Assembly (NCBI GenBank): GCA_937896195.1
Contig: CALBNC010000095.1
Location: 1-48,159, forward strand
Source: an uncultured Gammaproteobacteria bacterium
Lineage (GTDB): Bacteria; Pseudomonadota; Gammaproteobacteria; PS1; Pseudothioglobaceae
Length of the DNA: 48,159 bases
Direction: 5' to 3'
How positions within the stretch are numbered: position 1 is the stretch's first letter; every line of letters begins with the position of its first letter. The notes below the pieces were generated by a model. The model saw only the letters and a list, made by a program, of their open reading frames with translations. It was not told where the DNA came from and made no database searches. Shown here piece by piece: positions 1-10,700 of the stretch. Both the position numbers and the translations under genes were made by a program.

Positions 1-54
1 AGAGAAGGTGGTCGTACTGTAGGTGCGGGTGTTGTTTCTAAGGTTACGGATTAA
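1..54 (+). CDS. tuf: Elongation factor Tu, C-terminal end (partial)
   Basis: Only the last 17 codons and a TAA stop are present; the gene begins before the window. The translated tail, with GGRTVGAGVVSKV near the end, matches the conserved C-terminal beta-barrel of EF-Tu, the GTPase that delivers aminoacyl-tRNA to the ribosome. The position just before tRNA-Trp and secE fits the tufB locus of gammaproteobacteria. The identification rests on a short segment plus context. Confidence 0.9.
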   Translation, partial: REGGRTVGAGVVSKVTD

Positions 55-93
55 TATTAAGCTAAAAGCTTAATAAGAACTAATAAAAAATTT

Positions 94-120
94 GGCTCGG
101 ACCTAGGTCCGAGCCTTTGA
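94..120 (+). terminator. Probable terminator after tuf
   Basis: Positions 94-115 form a perfect 22-base self-complementary GC-rich hairpin, followed by a short and imperfect T-rich stretch. It lies between the tuf stop and the tRNA-Trp gene. The weak T-tract suggests partial termination or a processing site, so tRNA-Trp and secE may also receive read-through from tuf. Confidence 0.6.
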
Positions 121-127
121 AGTTTAT

Positions 128-203
128 AGGCGAGTGGCTCAATTGGTAGAGTGGCGGTTTCCAAAACCGTTGGTTGGGGGTTCGAGTCCCTCCTCGCCTG
201 CCA
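128..203 (+). tRNA. tRNA-Trp (anticodon CCA)
   Basis: A full 76-nt cloverleaf is visible. The 7-bp acceptor stem pairs AGGCGAG (128-134) with CTCGCCT (193-199), followed by discriminator G and an encoded CCA end (201-203). The D-arm contains TGGCTCAATTGGTAGAG, the anticodon loop is TTCCAAA, and the T-loop is GTTCGAGTCC. Anticodon CCA decodes UGG (tryptophan). A tRNA-Trp gene between tuf and secE is a common gammaproteobacterial arrangement. Confidence 0.97.
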
Positions 204-219
204 TGTTAAAAGGTGTAAT

Positions 220-591
220 GTGAGTAAAACAATAGAAGGTCAGACAAAAGAGTCATCACTAGGAATGAATTTATCAATCCTTATAGTGATCGCATCTCTT
301 GTTGTGTTTTATTTAGACCCTTTGGGATTGGTAACAACACTATATAAAGTATTGCTTTTATTAGTAGGGTTGGTAATTGCTGGTTTGATATTTTTCAAAT
401 CACCCCAAGGTAAACGGTTAAGCACTTTTATTAACGAAACCAAAATTGAATTACGTAAGGTTGTATGGCCTACGCGTGATGAAACTGTTAAGACGACAGG
501 TATGATTATGGTGGCTGTTGTAATTGTTGCTATATTCTTATGGATAGTTGATGCATTCTTTTCATGGATGGTTCAATTATTAACAAATTAA
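220..591 (+). CDS. secE: Preprotein translocase subunit SecE
   Basis: SecE is the small subunit that clamps the SecYEG protein-export channel in the inner membrane. The 123-aa product has three hydrophobic segments (about residues 15-33, 38-57 and 93-118). Before the last one is the conserved amphipathic region with the VVWPTRDE signature of SecE. I chose the GTG at 220, preceded by AAAGG, because a longer reading would run into the tRNA gene; an internal ATG at 265 is possible but would remove the N-terminal tail. nusG follows 11 bp later, as in most bacteria, and the two are probably co-transcribed. Confidence 0.93.
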   Translation: MSKTIEGQTKESSLGMNLSILIVIASLVVFYLDPLGLVTTLYKVLLLLVGLVIAGLIFFKSPQGKRLSTFINETKIELRKVVWPTRDETVKTTGMIMVAVVIVAIFLWIVDAFFSWMVQLLTN

Positions 592-602
592 GAGAGTTAT
601 AG

Positions 603-1136
603 ATGGCAAAAAGATGGTACGTACTTCATGCTAGAAGCGGATATGAAGCTAAGGTAAAAATCGCAATCGAAGATGCTGTTGTTAGAGAGGGTCTTGAAGA
701 CCTAATCAGCGAAGTGATGGTTCCGACTGAGCAAGTTGTCGAGCTGAAAGATGGTCAGAAAAAAATGGCTGAGCGTAAATTTTTCCCTGGCTATATGTTA
801 ATCAGTATGGAACTCACAGAGCCAAGTTGGTTGCTAGTCAAAAATACGAATAACGTAATTGGCTTTATTGGTGGATCTTCAGGTAAGCCTTCACCGATTA
901 CGCAGCGCGAAGCAGACCGTATTATGGCTCGTGTTCAAGAGGGTGCTGATAAGCCTAAACCTAAGGTTGCTTACCAGCCTGGTGAGGAAATTTTGATTGT
1001 AGATGGTCCGTTTAACGAATTTAACGGAACCGTTGAAGCTGTAGATTACGATAAGAGTATTCTTAAGATTGAAGTATTGATCTTTGGTCGTGCTACTACG
1101 GTTGAGCTTGAATTTTCTCAAGTAAGCAAAACATAA
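603..1136 (+). CDS. nusG: Transcription termination/antitermination factor NusG
   Basis: NusG binds RNA polymerase at the clamp helices, suppresses pausing, and links polymerase to Rho or to the ribosome through S10. The 177-aa length is typical. The N-terminal NGN domain begins with KRWYVLHARSGYE and includes the FFPGYMLI segment near residues 60-67. The C-terminal KOW domain (about 125-177) contains the GPFNEFNGTV motif. A weak purine-rich site (AGAGAG) precedes the ATG. The position between secE and rplK is the standard one. Confidence 0.97.
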   Translation: MAKRWYVLHARSGYEAKVKIAIEDAVVREGLEDLISEVMVPTEQVVELKDGQKKMAERKFFPGYMLISMELTEPSWLLVKNTNNVIGFIGGSSGKPSPITQREADRIMARVQEGADKPKPKVAYQPGEEILIVDGPFNEFNGTVEAVDYDKSILKIEVLIFGRATTVELEFSQVSKT

Positions 1137-1156
1137 TAATAACGACTTTAAGTCGT

Positions 1157-1220
1157 CAGTTGAACGGGGAGCTTAATAGGCGCTTGTACCCAAATGAGGA
1201 AACCCCTCAAGGAAGTTAGA
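1157..1220 (+). promoter_or_regulatory. Putative rplK leader with L1-binding-like structure
   Basis: The 84-bp gap between nusG and rplK starts with a perfect inverted repeat (ACGACTT, T, AAGTCGT at 1142-1156). It then has a G-rich strand around 1166 and GAGG-AAA-CCCCTC just before the rplK ribosome-binding site. In many bacteria the L11-L1 operon is repressed by L1 binding a leader that mimics its 23S rRNA site; the ATGAGGAAACCC element here looks like that mimic. This is a reading by eye without a covariance search. Confidence 0.5.
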
Positions 1221-1649
1221 ATGGCTAAAAAAATTGTATCATATATTAAGCTTCAGGTGCCTGCACAAGAAGCTAATCCTTCACCTCCAGTTGGTCCTGC
1301 ACTCGGTCAACACGGTGTAAACATCATGGAGTTTTGTAAGGCGTTTAACGCTCAAACTCAAGAAATTGATAAAGGTATGAAGGTGCCTGTAATCATTACA
1401 GTCTACAGTGACCGTAGTTTCACATTCATCACTAAGACGCCACCTGCAGCATTGTTAATCTTAAAAGTAACAGGAATCAAAAAAGGCTCAAGCGCTCCTC
1501 ATACTGATAAAGTTGGCAATATTACACGTGCTCAATTAGAAGAAGTTGCAGCGATCAAAATGAAAGATCTTAATGCAAATGATATGGAAGCAGCAGTCAC
1601 TATTATTGCTGGTACAGCCCGTTCTATGGGTATTACGGTGGAGGGTTAA
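1221..1649 (+). CDS. rplK: 50S ribosomal protein L11
   Basis: L11 forms the base of the ribosomal stalk on 23S rRNA and takes part in factor-dependent GTP hydrolysis and RelA activation. The 142-aa product has the classic proline-rich N-terminal signature ([18 protein letters not shown]) and a C-terminal rRNA-binding domain with the [13 protein letters not shown] helix and GTARSMGI. I chose the ATG at 1221, preceded by GGAAG, because it gives the usual family length; an upstream in-frame ATG at 1194 lies inside the leader structure. rplA starts 4 bp after the stop. Confidence 0.97.
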
Positions 1650-1653
1650 TCAG

Positions 1654-2349
1654 ATGGCTAACTTAACTAAAAAACAAAAAGACATTGCTTCTAAAGTAGA
1701 AATTGGTAAGCGTTACGCAATTAAAGATGCTTTGGCATTGATTAAAGACTGTGCAACTGCTAAATTTGATGAGTCTATTGATGTAAGTGTAAACCTTGGT
1801 GTTGATGCTAAGAAATCTGACCAAAATGTACGTGGTGCAGTCGTACTTCCAAATGGTACTGGTAAAATAGTTCGTGTTGCGGTATTTACGCAAGGTGAAA
1901 ACGTTGCAAAAGCGCAAGCAGCTGGTGCTGATATTGTTGGTATGGAAGACTTAATGAAATCTATGCAAGACGGCGATTTAAACTATGATGTCGTTATCGC
2001 TTCACCTGATGCAATGGGTGTTGTTGGTCGATTAGGTCAATTATTAGGTCCTCGTGGTTTGATGCCTAATCCTAAGGTTGGCACAGTAACTCAAGATGTT
2101 GCAACAGCTGTTAACAATGCTAAAGCGGGTCAAGTGCGTTATCGTAATGATAAGTCTGGTATTGTTCATGCAGGTATTGGTAAAGCATCATTCGATGTTA
2201 AGTCATTAACTGAAAATATTTCAGCGCTAGTTGATGCTTTGAAAAAAGCTAAACCTAGTTCAGCTAAAGGTATTTACTTTAAAAAAATAAGTGTCTCTTC
2301 AACTATGGGCGCTGGCATCTCTATTGACTTAACATCACTTGATATTTAA
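1654..2349 (+). CDS. rplA: 50S ribosomal protein L1
   Basis: L1 binds 23S rRNA at the mobile L1 stalk near the exit site and usually represses its own operon. The 231-aa product has the expected length, starts MANLTKKQK, and contains the family signature [14 protein letters not shown] near residues 127-140 and the C-terminal [12 protein letters not shown] segment. The ATG at 1654 sits 8 bases after a GGAGGG ribosome-binding site that overlaps the end of rplK, implying translational coupling. Confidence 0.97.
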   Translation: MANLTKKQKDIASKVEIGKRYAIKDALALIKDCATAKFDESIDVSVNLGVDAKKSDQNVRGAVVLPNGTGKIVRVAVFTQGENVAKAQAAGADIVGMEDLMKSMQDGDLNYDVVIASPDAMGVVGRLGQLLGPRGLMPNPKVGTVTQDVATAVNNAKAGQVRYRNDKSGIVHAGIGKASFDVKSLTENISALVDALKKAKPSSAKGIYFKKISVSSTMGAGISIDLTSLDI

Positions 2350-2364
2350 TAGATTAAAGTAGAA

Positions 2365-2545
2365 AGAATTCTTTGGGTCGCAGGATGAAAATCTTGCGTT
2401 CCTCAAAGACCATAGGTGTAAATTCTCCTCCTGGAGTTTTTACATAAATGACTGATAACACAGTCGGCCTATGTAGAGGGTGCGCAAGTACTCTGTGGCG
2501 AAAGTTGTAATAATATGACTTTCTTTTTTAAACTGTTCAGGAGAG
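2365..2545 (+). promoter_or_regulatory. L10 leader: autoregulatory region before rplJ
   Basis: A 200-bp gap separates rplA from rplJ and contains no gene. It is rich in complementary segments, for example TCTTTGGG (2370-2377) with a CCTCAAAGA stretch near 2401-2409. The GGAGAGG ribosome-binding site lies just before the rplJ ATG. Position and size match the known L10 leader, where the L10-L7/L12 complex binds to repress rplJL translation. The exact fold was not computed. Confidence 0.7.
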
Positions 2546-2549
2546 GCAA

Positions 2550-3068
2550 ATGGCTCTAAATCTTGAAGCAAAAAAAGTTGTTGTCGAACAAGTTAATGCA
2601 TTGGCAAATAATGCAATTTCTGTCGGCGTAGCTGAATATCGCGGATTAACAGTTGATCAAATGACTATGCTTCGTGCAAGTGCCTTAGATGCAGGTGTAT
2701 CTTTACGAGTTGTAAAGAACTCATTAGCAAAATTGGCATTTAACGAAACAACATGTGAATGTGTGTTACCGGTTCTTAGTGGGCCAGTAATTCTTGGGTT
2801 TTCTCAGGAAGATCCAGGTGCAGTTGCTCGTGTGTTTAATAACTTCGTTAAAGATAACGAAGATTTAGTTGTTAAGGGTTTGGGTGTTTCAGGTGAGTTT
2901 GTGCAAGCAGACCAACTTAAACGTATCGCAAACTTACCAACTAAAGATCAAGCGATTAGTACAGTTATGGCATTAATGTTAGCACCAGTTGAGAAGCTAG
3001 TTAGAACTTTGAACGAAGTTCCAACAAAAGTAACCCGCGTCGTGTCAGCAGTAGCGCAACAAAAATAA
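2550..3068 (+). CDS. rplJ: 50S ribosomal protein L10
   Basis: L10 anchors L7/L12 dimers on the ribosomal stalk. The 172-aa product has the typical N-terminal rRNA-binding domain (conserved [12 protein letters not shown] near residues 28-39 and [12 protein letters not shown] near 51-62) and a C-terminal helix for L7/L12 binding. A strong GGAGAGG ribosome-binding site precedes the ATG. rplL follows 30 bp later. Expression is probably controlled through the upstream leader. Confidence 0.97.
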   Translation: MALNLEAKKVVVEQVNALANNAISVGVAEYRGLTVDQMTMLRASALDAGVSLRVVKNSLAKLAFNETTCECVLPVLSGPVILGFSQEDPGAVARVFNNFVKDNEDLVVKGLGVSGEFVQADQLKRIANLPTKDQAISTVMALMLAPVEKLVRTLNEVPTKVTRVVSAVAQQK

Positions 3069-3098
3069 TAAACAAATAATATAAAAGGAGTAAATATC

Positions 3099-3470
3099 AT
3101 GGCATTATCAAATGAAGATATTTTAAATGCAATTGCAGATATGTCTGTAATGGATGTTGTTGAATTAGTTTCAGCAATGGAAGAGAAGTTCGGTGTAAGT
3201 GCAGCAGCAGTAGCAGCAGCACCTGTAGCAGCAGTAGCTGGTGAAGCAGCAGCTGAGCAAGATGAGTTTGATGTTGTAATGACATCTTTCGGTGAGAAGA
3301 AAGTTGCTGTTATTAAAGCAGTACGTGGTCTTACTGGCTTAGGTCTTAAAGAAGCGAAAGATATGGTTGAATCAGTTCCTGTTTCAATCAAAGAAGGCGC
3401 ATCTAAAGCTGAAGCTGAAGATGTTAAAAAGCAGCTTGAAGAAGCTGGTGCTACTGCTGAACTTAAGTAA
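3099..3470 (+). CDS. rplL: 50S ribosomal protein L7/L12
   Basis: L7/L12 is the multicopy stalk protein that recruits elongation factors and stimulates their GTPase activity. The 123-aa product has the N-terminal dimerisation domain, an alanine-rich hinge (about residues 34-52) encoded by near-repeats of GCA and GTA at 3199-3255, and the conserved C-terminal domain with [21 protein letters not shown] strong AAAAGGAG ribosome-binding site precedes the ATG. L7/L12 is made in excess over other ribosomal proteins; the hairpins that follow fit partial termination before rpoB. Confidence 0.98.
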   Translation: MALSNEDILNAIADMSVMDVVELVSAMEEKFGVSAAAVAAAPVAAVAGEAAAEQDEFDVVMTSFGEKKVAVIKAVRGLTGLGLKEAKDMVESVPVSIKEGASKAEAEDVKKQLEEAGATAELK

Positions 3471-3492
3471 TAAGTTTAGCGTAAAGCTCCAG

Positions 3493-3582
3493 AATCCCCA
3501 CTAGGGGATTTTGGTGTTTATTGCATAAGCACTCTTTATTGAGTGCTATTTCAACCTATTACTTTAATTAAAGAAATAGGTT
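3493..3582 (+). promoter_or_regulatory. Attenuator/processing hairpins between rplL and rpoB
   Basis: Three consecutive hairpins fill the 172-bp gap. They are AATCCCC/GGGGATT at 3493-3510 followed by TTGG, GCACTC/GAGTGC at 3529-3546, and AACCTATT/AATAGGTT at 3553-3582 with a smaller inner stem. None is followed by a long T-tract. In E. coli the same gap holds a partial terminator and an RNase III site that lower rpoBC output relative to rplL; these structures are likely equivalents by position. Confidence 0.6.
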
Positions 3583-3642
3583 GGTTTTATGTTAAGAAGA
3601 AAAACTTCTTATACGAATTAGATCGACTAATACGAGGTATTT

Positions 3643-6600
3643 ATGGCTTATTCATTTACGGAAAAAAAGCGCATTAGAAATAATTTTGGTTCAAGAGTAT
3701 CAATCTTGAAAGAGCCAGATTTATTAGCAATTCAAATTGATTCTTTTAACGGCTTTATTCAAGCTGGAAAAGATAGCAAAGATGTTGGCTTGCAATCAGT
3801 GTTTCAATCTGTTTTTCCTATTACAGCAGTTAACGGCTATGCCGAAATTGAATATGTAGATTATGAATTACAAGAGCCTAAGTTTAACGTAGAAGAATGT
3901 AAGTTACGTGGTGTAACTTTTGCTTCTACATTACGCGTTAAACTTAACCTAGTATTGTTTGATAAAAATGGCTCTACGCTAAAGAAAAAACGTAAAGTTA
4001 AGCAAATCATTGAAGAAGATGTTTATTTAGGTCAACTGCCATTGATGACTGACACAGGTACGTTTGTTATTAATGGTACTGAGCGTGTTGTGGTTTCACA
4101 GCTACATAGATCGCCAGGTGTTATTTTTGAACATGATAAAGGCAAGACTCATTCATCGGGCAAGATTTTATTCTCGTCACGTGTCATCCCTTACCGTGGT
4201 TCATGGCTAGATTTTGAGTTTGATCATCATGAGCATTTATATGTTCGAATAGATCGTCGTCGTAAACTTCCAGTTACAACATTGCTACGTGCAATGGGCC
4301 TATCTAGTAGTGAAATTCTGAGTACTTTCTTTGATAGTTCAACGATTAAAATGAAAGCTAAATCTTGTGATTTAGGTATTAAGCCATCACTCCTTCGTGG
4401 CAAGATCGCTGAATTTGATATCTTATCTGGTAAAGATATTGTGGTTGAAAAGAATCGCCGCATTACTGCTAAGCATGTAGAGATTTTAGAAGCTGCAGGT
4501 GTTAAAGTAATTAATGCGCCGTTTGAATCTTTAATTGATAAAGTAATCTCTAATGATATCGTCGATACAGAAACTGGTGAAATTCTGATTGCAACTAATA
4601 CAGTTGTTTCTGAAGAAATTCTTAAAGCTCTTATTGTAAATAAAGTTAAGAAGTTTGATGTCTTACATATTAATGAATCTGAAACGGGTGCTTATATTTC
4701 AGATACATTACGTTTAGATAATACTGAAACTGAAATTCAAGCACGCATGAGTATTTATCATGTTATGCGTCCTGGCGAGCCTGCTACTGAAGATGCAGTA
4801 AACTTATTATTTAATAACTTATTCTTTAAGAATGATCGTTATGATCTATCTAAAGTTGGACGTATGAAGCTTAATCGTCGTTTAGGTGTTGAGTCTGAAA
4901 CTGGCGAGCATGTATTAACAAACGATGATATTTTGAGTGTTATTAAACTATTAATCAACATTAAAGATGGTAATGATTCTGTTGATGATGTTGATACATT
5001 GGCAAACCGCCGTGTTCGAGCGATTGGTGAAATGATTGAAAACCAATTTAGAATTGGTTTAGTTCGTGTTGAAAAATCTGTAAGAGAAGGTTTAAATTTA
5101 GCAGAAACTGATGAGCTAACGCCACAAGACTTGATTAACTCTAAGCCAGTATCTGCTGCAGTTAGAGAGTTTTTCGGATCATCACAGTTGTCACAATTTA
5201 TGGATCAAGTGAATCCTTTATCAGGTGTCACTCATAAGCGTCGTATTTCGGCCTTAGGCCCCGGTGGTTTAACGCGTGAACGTGCTGGTTTTGAAGTGCG
5301 TGACGTGCATCCATCGCATTACGGTCGTTTGTGTCCGATTGAAACACCTGAAGGGCCAAACATTGGTCTAATCAATACGCTTGCTGTTTATGCAAAAACA
5401 AACGATTACGGTTTCCTTGAAACACCCTACCAAATTGTTAAAAATGGTAAAGTGACAGAAGAAATTATTTACGTTTCAGCTATTGATGAAATTGCCCATA
5501 CTATTGCACAGGCTAATGCCGCTGTAGATAGCAAAGGTCAGTTGGAAGGTAACTTAATTTCATGTCGTCATAAGAATGAATTTGTTTTAGTTGATTCTAG
5601 TGAAGTGACATTAATCGACGTTGACTCTAAGCAAATTTCATCAGTGGCAGCGTCATTGATTCCATTCCTTGAGCATGATGATGCAAACCGTGCATTAATG
5701 GGTTCAAACATGCAGCGTCAGGCTGTACCAACACTGCGCGCTGAAAAACCTTTAGTAGGCACAGGTATTGAGCGTGTTGTTGCAACAGACTCACGAGTTT
5801 GTGTTACTGCAAAGCATGGTGGAGTCGTTGAAGCAGTTGATGCATCACGTATCGTAATTCGTGTTGACTCAAAGCAAGCCAAAGCGGGTGAGTTAGGTGT
5901 AGATATTTACAACTTAACTAAATACTCTCGTTCAAATCAAAATACTTGTATTAATCAAAAACCATTAGTTAAAGTTGGTGATAAGATTACAGAAGGCGAT
6001 GTATTGGCAGATGGACCATCAACAGATTTAGGTGAATTGGCGTTAGGTCAAAATATGAAGATCGCATTTATGCCTTGGAATGGCTATAACTTTGAAGACT
6101 CAATTCTAATTTCAGAGAAAGTTGTTCAAGAGGATCGTTATACAACAATCCACATTGAAGAGTTAACAGCTTACTCTCGAGACACTAAGTTAGGTCCTGA
6201 AGAAATTACAGCAGATATTCCAAATGTTAGCGAATCAGCTCTAGCAAAACTTGATGAAGTGGGTGTTGTTTATGTTGGCGCACGAGTTAAAGGCGGCGAT
6301 ATTCTAGTGGGTAAAGTTACACCTAAGAGTGAAACAGTGCTATCACCAGAAGAAAAACTATTGAGAGCTATCTTTGGTGAAAAAGCCAATAACGTTAAAG
6401 ATACATCGTTGCGTGTTGGTGCTTCTAAATCAGGTGTTGTTATTGATGTTCAAGTCTTTACTCGCGACCGTGTAGAGAAGGACTCAAGAGCATTAAGTAT
6501 TGATGCTGAACGTATAGAAAAGATCAAGAAAGATATTGATGATGAGTTTGGTATTATTGATGGTGATATTTTCCGTCGTATACGTCTTAAGTTGTCAGGA

Positions 6601-7722
6601 AATGTTATTACGAAAGCAGTCGGTGACATTAAAGCAGGTGAAAAACTAAACTCTAAATTAATGAAAAAACTTGACAATCAAGATATTGCCAAGATTAAAG
6701 TTGAAGATGCTGCTGTTAATAAAGAAGTAGCAGTATTAGTTAAACAAGCTAAAGCTAAGCAAGTTGAGTTTGATAAGTTTTTTGAAGAAGAAAAAGCTAA
6801 GATCAGTGAAGGCGCAGAATTACCACCAGGCGTTATGAAGATGGTTAAAGTTTACGTGGCAACACGCAAAACCCTTCAAGTTGGTGACAAGATGGCGGGA
6901 CGTCATGGTAACAAAGGTGTTATTTCACGTGTATCTCCAGTAGAAGACATGCCTTATTTAGCAGATGGTTCAACAGTTGATGTGGTTCTTAACCCATTAG
7001 GTGTTCCATCACGTATGAATGTTGGTCAGGTTCTTGAAGTTCATTTGGGTTATGCGGCAAAAGGCTTAGGCTTTAAGATTGCAGATATTCTGGATGAGAA
7101 ACGAACTGAAATGATCGCTGAAATTAGAGCTTTCTTAAACGAAATCTATAACTCTCATGGCAAGCAAGAAGATTTAGACGCCTTCAATGATGAAGAAATT
7201 ATTGAATTAGCTAAAAATCTAAAAGAAGGCGTACCAATGGCAACGCCAGTATTTGATGGTATTAAAGAGAAAGAGATTAAATCTTTACTTAAATTAGCCG
7301 GCCTACCAGAGTCTGGTCAAGAGCAATTGTATGATGGTCGAACTGGTGAAGCGTTTGATCGTCCAGTTACGGTTGGTTACATGTATATGCTGAAGCTAAA
7401 TCACTTAGTGGATGATAAGATGCATGCACGTTCTACAGGTCCTTATTCATTAGTCACGCAACAACCATTGAGTGGTAAAGCTCAATTTGGTGGTCAGCGC
7501 TTCGGTGAGATGGAAGTTTGGGCATTAGAAGCTTACGGTGCAGCACACACATTACGTGAAATGCTAACTGTGAAGTCCGATGACGTCGCTGGTCGTGCGA
7601 AGATGTATAAGAGTATTGTTGACGGTAAGAATAAGACAGAGTCAGTTATGCCAGAATCATTTAATGTACTTGTTAAAGAGATCAGGTCATTAGGTATTGA
7701 TGTTGAACTTGAACAATACTAA
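3643..7722 (+). CDS. rpoB: DNA-directed RNA polymerase subunit beta
   Basis: RpoB forms one half of the catalytic cleft of RNA polymerase. The 1359-aa product is close to the E. coli length (1342). Visible landmarks are the rifampicin-binding region ([13 protein letters not shown] and [12 protein letters not shown] near residues 508-545), the EGPNIGLI segment, the nucleotide-contacting [12 protein letters not shown] motif near residue 1085, and the C-terminal region that contacts beta prime. A GAGG ribosome-binding site precedes the ATG. In the rifampicin cluster, V replaces the residue equivalent to E. coli N518. Confidence 0.99.
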   Translation: MAYSFTEKKRIRNNFGSRVSILKEPDLLAIQIDSFNGFIQAGKDSKDVGLQSVFQSVFPITAVNGYAEIEYVDYELQEPKFNVEECKLRGVTFASTLRVKLNLVLFDKNGSTLKKKRKVKQIIEEDVYLGQLPLMTDTGTFVINGTERVVVSQLHRSPGVIFEHDKGKTHSSGKILFSSRVIPYRGSWLDFEFDHHEHLYVRIDRRRKLPVTTLLRAMGLSSSEILSTFFDSSTIKMKAKSCDLGIKPSLLRGKIAEFDILSGKDIVVEKNRRITAKHVEILEAAGVKVINAPFESLIDKVISNDIVDTETGEILIATNTVVSEEILKALIVNKVKKFDVLHINESETGAYISDTLRLDNTETEIQARMSIYHVMRPGEPATEDAVNLLFNNLFFKNDRYDLSKVGRMKLNRRLGVESETGEHVLTNDDILSVIKLLINIKDGNDSVDDVDTLANRRVRAIGEMIENQFRIGLVRVEKSVREGLNLAETDELTPQDLINSKPVSAAVREFFGSSQLSQFMDQVNPLSGVTHKRRISALGPGGLTRERAGFEVRDVHPSHYGRLCPIETPEGPNIGLINTLAVYAKTNDYGFLETPYQIVKNGKVTEEIIYVSAIDEIAHTIAQANAAVDSKGQLEGNLISCRHKNEFVLVDSSEVTLIDVDSKQISSVAASLIPFLEHDDANRALMGSNMQRQAVPTLRAEKPLVGTGIERVVATDSRVCVTAKHGGVVEAVDASRIVIRVDSKQAKAGELGVDIYNLTKYSRSNQNTCINQKPLVKVGDKITEGDVLADGPSTDLGELALGQNMKIAFMPWNGYNFEDSILISEKVVQEDRYTTIHIEELTAYSRDTKLGPEEITADIPNVSESALAKLDEVGVVYVGARVKGGDILVGKVTPKSETVLSPEEKLLRAIFGEKANNVKDTSLRVGASKSGVVIDVQVFTRDRVEKDSRALSIDAERIEKIKKDIDDEFGIIDGDIFRRIRLKLSGNVITKAVGDIKAGEKLNSKLMKKLDNQDIAKIKVEDAAVNKEVAVLVKQAKAKQVEFDKFFEEEKAKISEGAELPPGVMKMVKVYVATRKTLQVGDKMAGRHGNKGVISRVSPVEDMPYLADGSTVDVVLNPLGVPSRMNVGQVLEVHLGYAAKGLGFKIADILDEKRTEMIAEIRAFLNEIYNSHGKQEDLDAFNDEEIIELAKNLKEGVPMATPVFDGIKEKEIKSLLKLAGLPESGQEQLYDGRTGEAFDRPVTVGYMYMLKLNHLVDDKMHARSTGPYSLVTQQPLSGKAQFGGQRFGEMEVWALEAYGAAHTLREMLTVKSDDVAGRAKMYKSIVDGKNKTESVMPESFNVLVKEIRSLGIDVELEQY

Positions 7723-7735
7723 TTAGGAGAGTGAA

Positions 7736-10700
7736 ATGAAGGATTTATTAGCAATATTAAAACAAGAAAATAAAGAGCAAGACTTTGATGCAATTAGAGT
7801 TGGTCTAGCCTCTCCTGAAAAGATTCGTTCATGGTCATATGGTGAAGTTAAAAAGCCAGAAACCATTAACTACCGTACATTTAAGCCAGAAAGAGAAGGA
7901 TTATTCTGTGCTAAAATATTCGGCCCAATAAAAGATTTTGAGTGTTTGTGTGGTAAATACAAGCGCATGAAGTTTCGCAATGTAGTTTGTGAGAAGTGTG
8001 GCGTTGAGGTTACTTTTTCCAAAGTACGTCGTGAGCGTATGGGCCATATTGAGCTGGCTGCACCTGTTGCACATATTTGGTATCTTAAATCCCTGCCATC
8101 ACGTCTAGGCTTGTTAATGGATATGACGCTTAAGGACATTGAGCGCGTTCTATATTTTGAAGCATTTTTAGTCACAGATCCTGGTTTAACGCCTTTAGTA
8201 TATAAGCAGTTACTAACTGAAGAAATGTACTTTGATGCAATCGATGAGTATGGTGAAGATGAGTTTGAAGCAAAAATGGGTGCTGAAGCAATTCAAGATA
8301 TCTTAGCAGAAATGCAACTTGAAAAAGAAGCAGCTAATTTACGTGAAGATAGTATAAACACTAAGTCTCAAACTAAGCTTAAGAAATACAATAAACGTCT
8401 TAAATTAATTGACTCTTTAATCCAATCTGGCAATAAGCCAGAGTGGATGGTTCTTAAAGTATTGCCAATTCTTCCGCCAGATTTACGTCCATTAGTGCCA
8501 CTAGATGGCGGACGTTTTGCTACCTCTGATCTAAATGACCTTTACCGTCGCGTTATTAACCGTAATAATCGTTTAGCTCGTCTATTAGAGCTTGATGCGC
8601 CAGAAATTATTGTGCGTAATGAAAAACGTATGCTTCAAGAAGCGGTAGACTCTTTGATTGACAATGGTCGTCGTGGTCGTGCGGTGATGGGTAATAACCG
8701 TCGCCCATTAAAGTCTATTTCAGACATGATTAAAGGTAAGCAAGGCCGTTTCCGTCAAAACTTATTAGGTAAGCGAGTTGACTATTCTGGTCGTTCGGTT
8801 ATCGTTTGTGGTCCATACCTTAAGTTGCACCAGTGTGGTCTACCTAAGAAGATGGCACTAGAGCTATTTAAACCATTTATTTATAATCGTTTGCAAGCTA
8901 AAGGCTTAGCATCGACTATTAAAGCAGCCAAGAAAATGGTTGAAGCAGAAACACCTGAAGTTTGGGATATTTTAGAGAAAGTGGTGCACCAGCATCCGGT
9001 TCTACTAAACCGTGCTCCTACACTTCACCGTTTAGGTATTCAAGCATTTGAGCCGTTATTAATTGAAGGTAAAGCAATTCAATTGCACCCATTAGTTTGT
9101 GGCGCATTTAACGCTGACTTTGACGGTGACCAAATGGCGGTACACGTTCCTTTATCTGAAGAGGCACAATTAGAAGCAAGAACATTAATGTTAGCCTCTA
9201 ATAACGTCTTACACCTTGCTAGTGGTGAGCCAATTATTGTCCCTTCTCAGGACGTTATTTTGGGCTTATATTATATGACTCGTGATAAGATTAACCAGAA
9301 GGGTGAAGACATGGTTTTCACTTCTCCTTCAGAAGCACTTAATGCTTATGAAGCTGGTTTTACAACGTTACATGCGAAGATTAAATTAAGAATTCAAGAC
9401 TACATTAAAAATGATGCAGGTAAGTTTGAACCAAGCTCAAAACGCATTGTTGATACAACGGTTGGTCGTGCAATTTTTTCAAGAATTTTGCCTAAAGGCT
9501 TGTCGTTTGATTTAATTAATGAGGCTATCTCTAAAAAGGTAGTTTCAAATCTAATTCATGTTTGTTACCGAACTCAAGAATTGAAAGAAACAGTTATGTT
9601 TGCTGACCAGATGATGTACATGGGTTTCCAGTACTCGACTAAGTCAGGTATTTCATTCTGTTCTAACGATATGATTATTCCTGATTCTAAAGCTGACATG
9701 ATTGAAGATGCTGAATTGCAAGTTAAAGCTGTTCAAGATCAATACTCACAAGGTATTGTTACTGATGGTGAGCGATACAATAAAGTTATTGATATTTGGT
9801 CACGTACTTCAGAAACTGTTGCTAAGGCAATGATGGATGAGATCGGCTTTGAAGAGTTTGAAACTAAAGACGGTAAAACAGAAAAACTAGCTTCATTTAA
9901 CTCTGTTTACATGATGGCTGATTCTGGTGCTCGTGGTTCTCCAGCGCAAATGCGTCAGTTAGCAGGTATGCGTGGTCTAATGGCTAAACCAGACGGCTCT
10001 ATTATTGAAACACCGATTATTTCGAATTTCCGCGAAGGCCTGAATAACCTACAATACTTTATTTCAACGCACGGTGCTCGTAAAGGTCTAGCTGATACAG
10101 CACTTAAAACGGCAAACTCAGGTTATTTGACGCGTCGTTTAGTAGATGTTGGTCAAGATTTGGTTATTACTGAAGAAGATTGTGGCACAAATAACGGCTT
10201 GATTATGAAAGCTGTTATTGATGGTGGTAATATTGTACAAACTTTAGGTGAGGCAGTATTAGGTCGTGTTATTGCAGAAGATGTACTAATTCCAGACACT
10301 TATGATGTGTTAATGCCAAAAGGCCACTTAGTGACTTTAGGTGATTCAGATCAGATTAATGAATTAGGTGTTGAAGCAATACAAGTTCGCTCAACAATTA
10401 CCTGTGACACACATTATGGTGTTTGTGCAAGTTGTTATGGTAATGATATGGCACGTGGTCATAAGATTGGTGTTGGTGAGGCAGTAGGTGTTATTGCAGC
10501 ACAATCAATTGGTGAGCCAGGTACACAGCTTACTATGCGTACGTTCCACATTGGTGGCGCTGCATCAGCATCAACAGCAGTTAGTAGTATCAATATTAAC
10601 GTTGATGGTACAGCACATTTTGAAAACCTTAAATCAATCACAAATGACAATAGTGATCTTGTTGTAATTTCTAGATCTGCTGAAGTTACAATTAGAAATA

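Noticed and set aside
151-219. N-terminal extension of secE starting inside the tRNA gene
   Set aside because: The in-frame ATG at 151 lies within the tRNA-Trp anticodon arm region, so the extension is not translated. The GTG at 220 with an AAAGG site gives the normal SecE length.
1573-1653. N-terminal extension of rplA overlapping rplK
   Set aside because: The extra residues are the other frame of the conserved L11 C-terminus. The ATG at 1654 after GGAGGG gives the family length.
3199-3255. Trinucleotide (GCA) repeat as a possible phase-variable tract
   Set aside because: It encodes the normal alanine-rich hinge of L7/L12, is interrupted by GTA and CCT codons, and a 3-base unit cannot shift the frame.
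2948-3391. 147-aa open frame antisense to the end of rplJ and most of rplL
   Set aside because: It is the opposite-strand shadow of the GCA/GTA-rich L7/L12 hinge and conserved domain. Its composition is low-complexity (Ala, Thr, Ser) and there is no ribosome-binding site.
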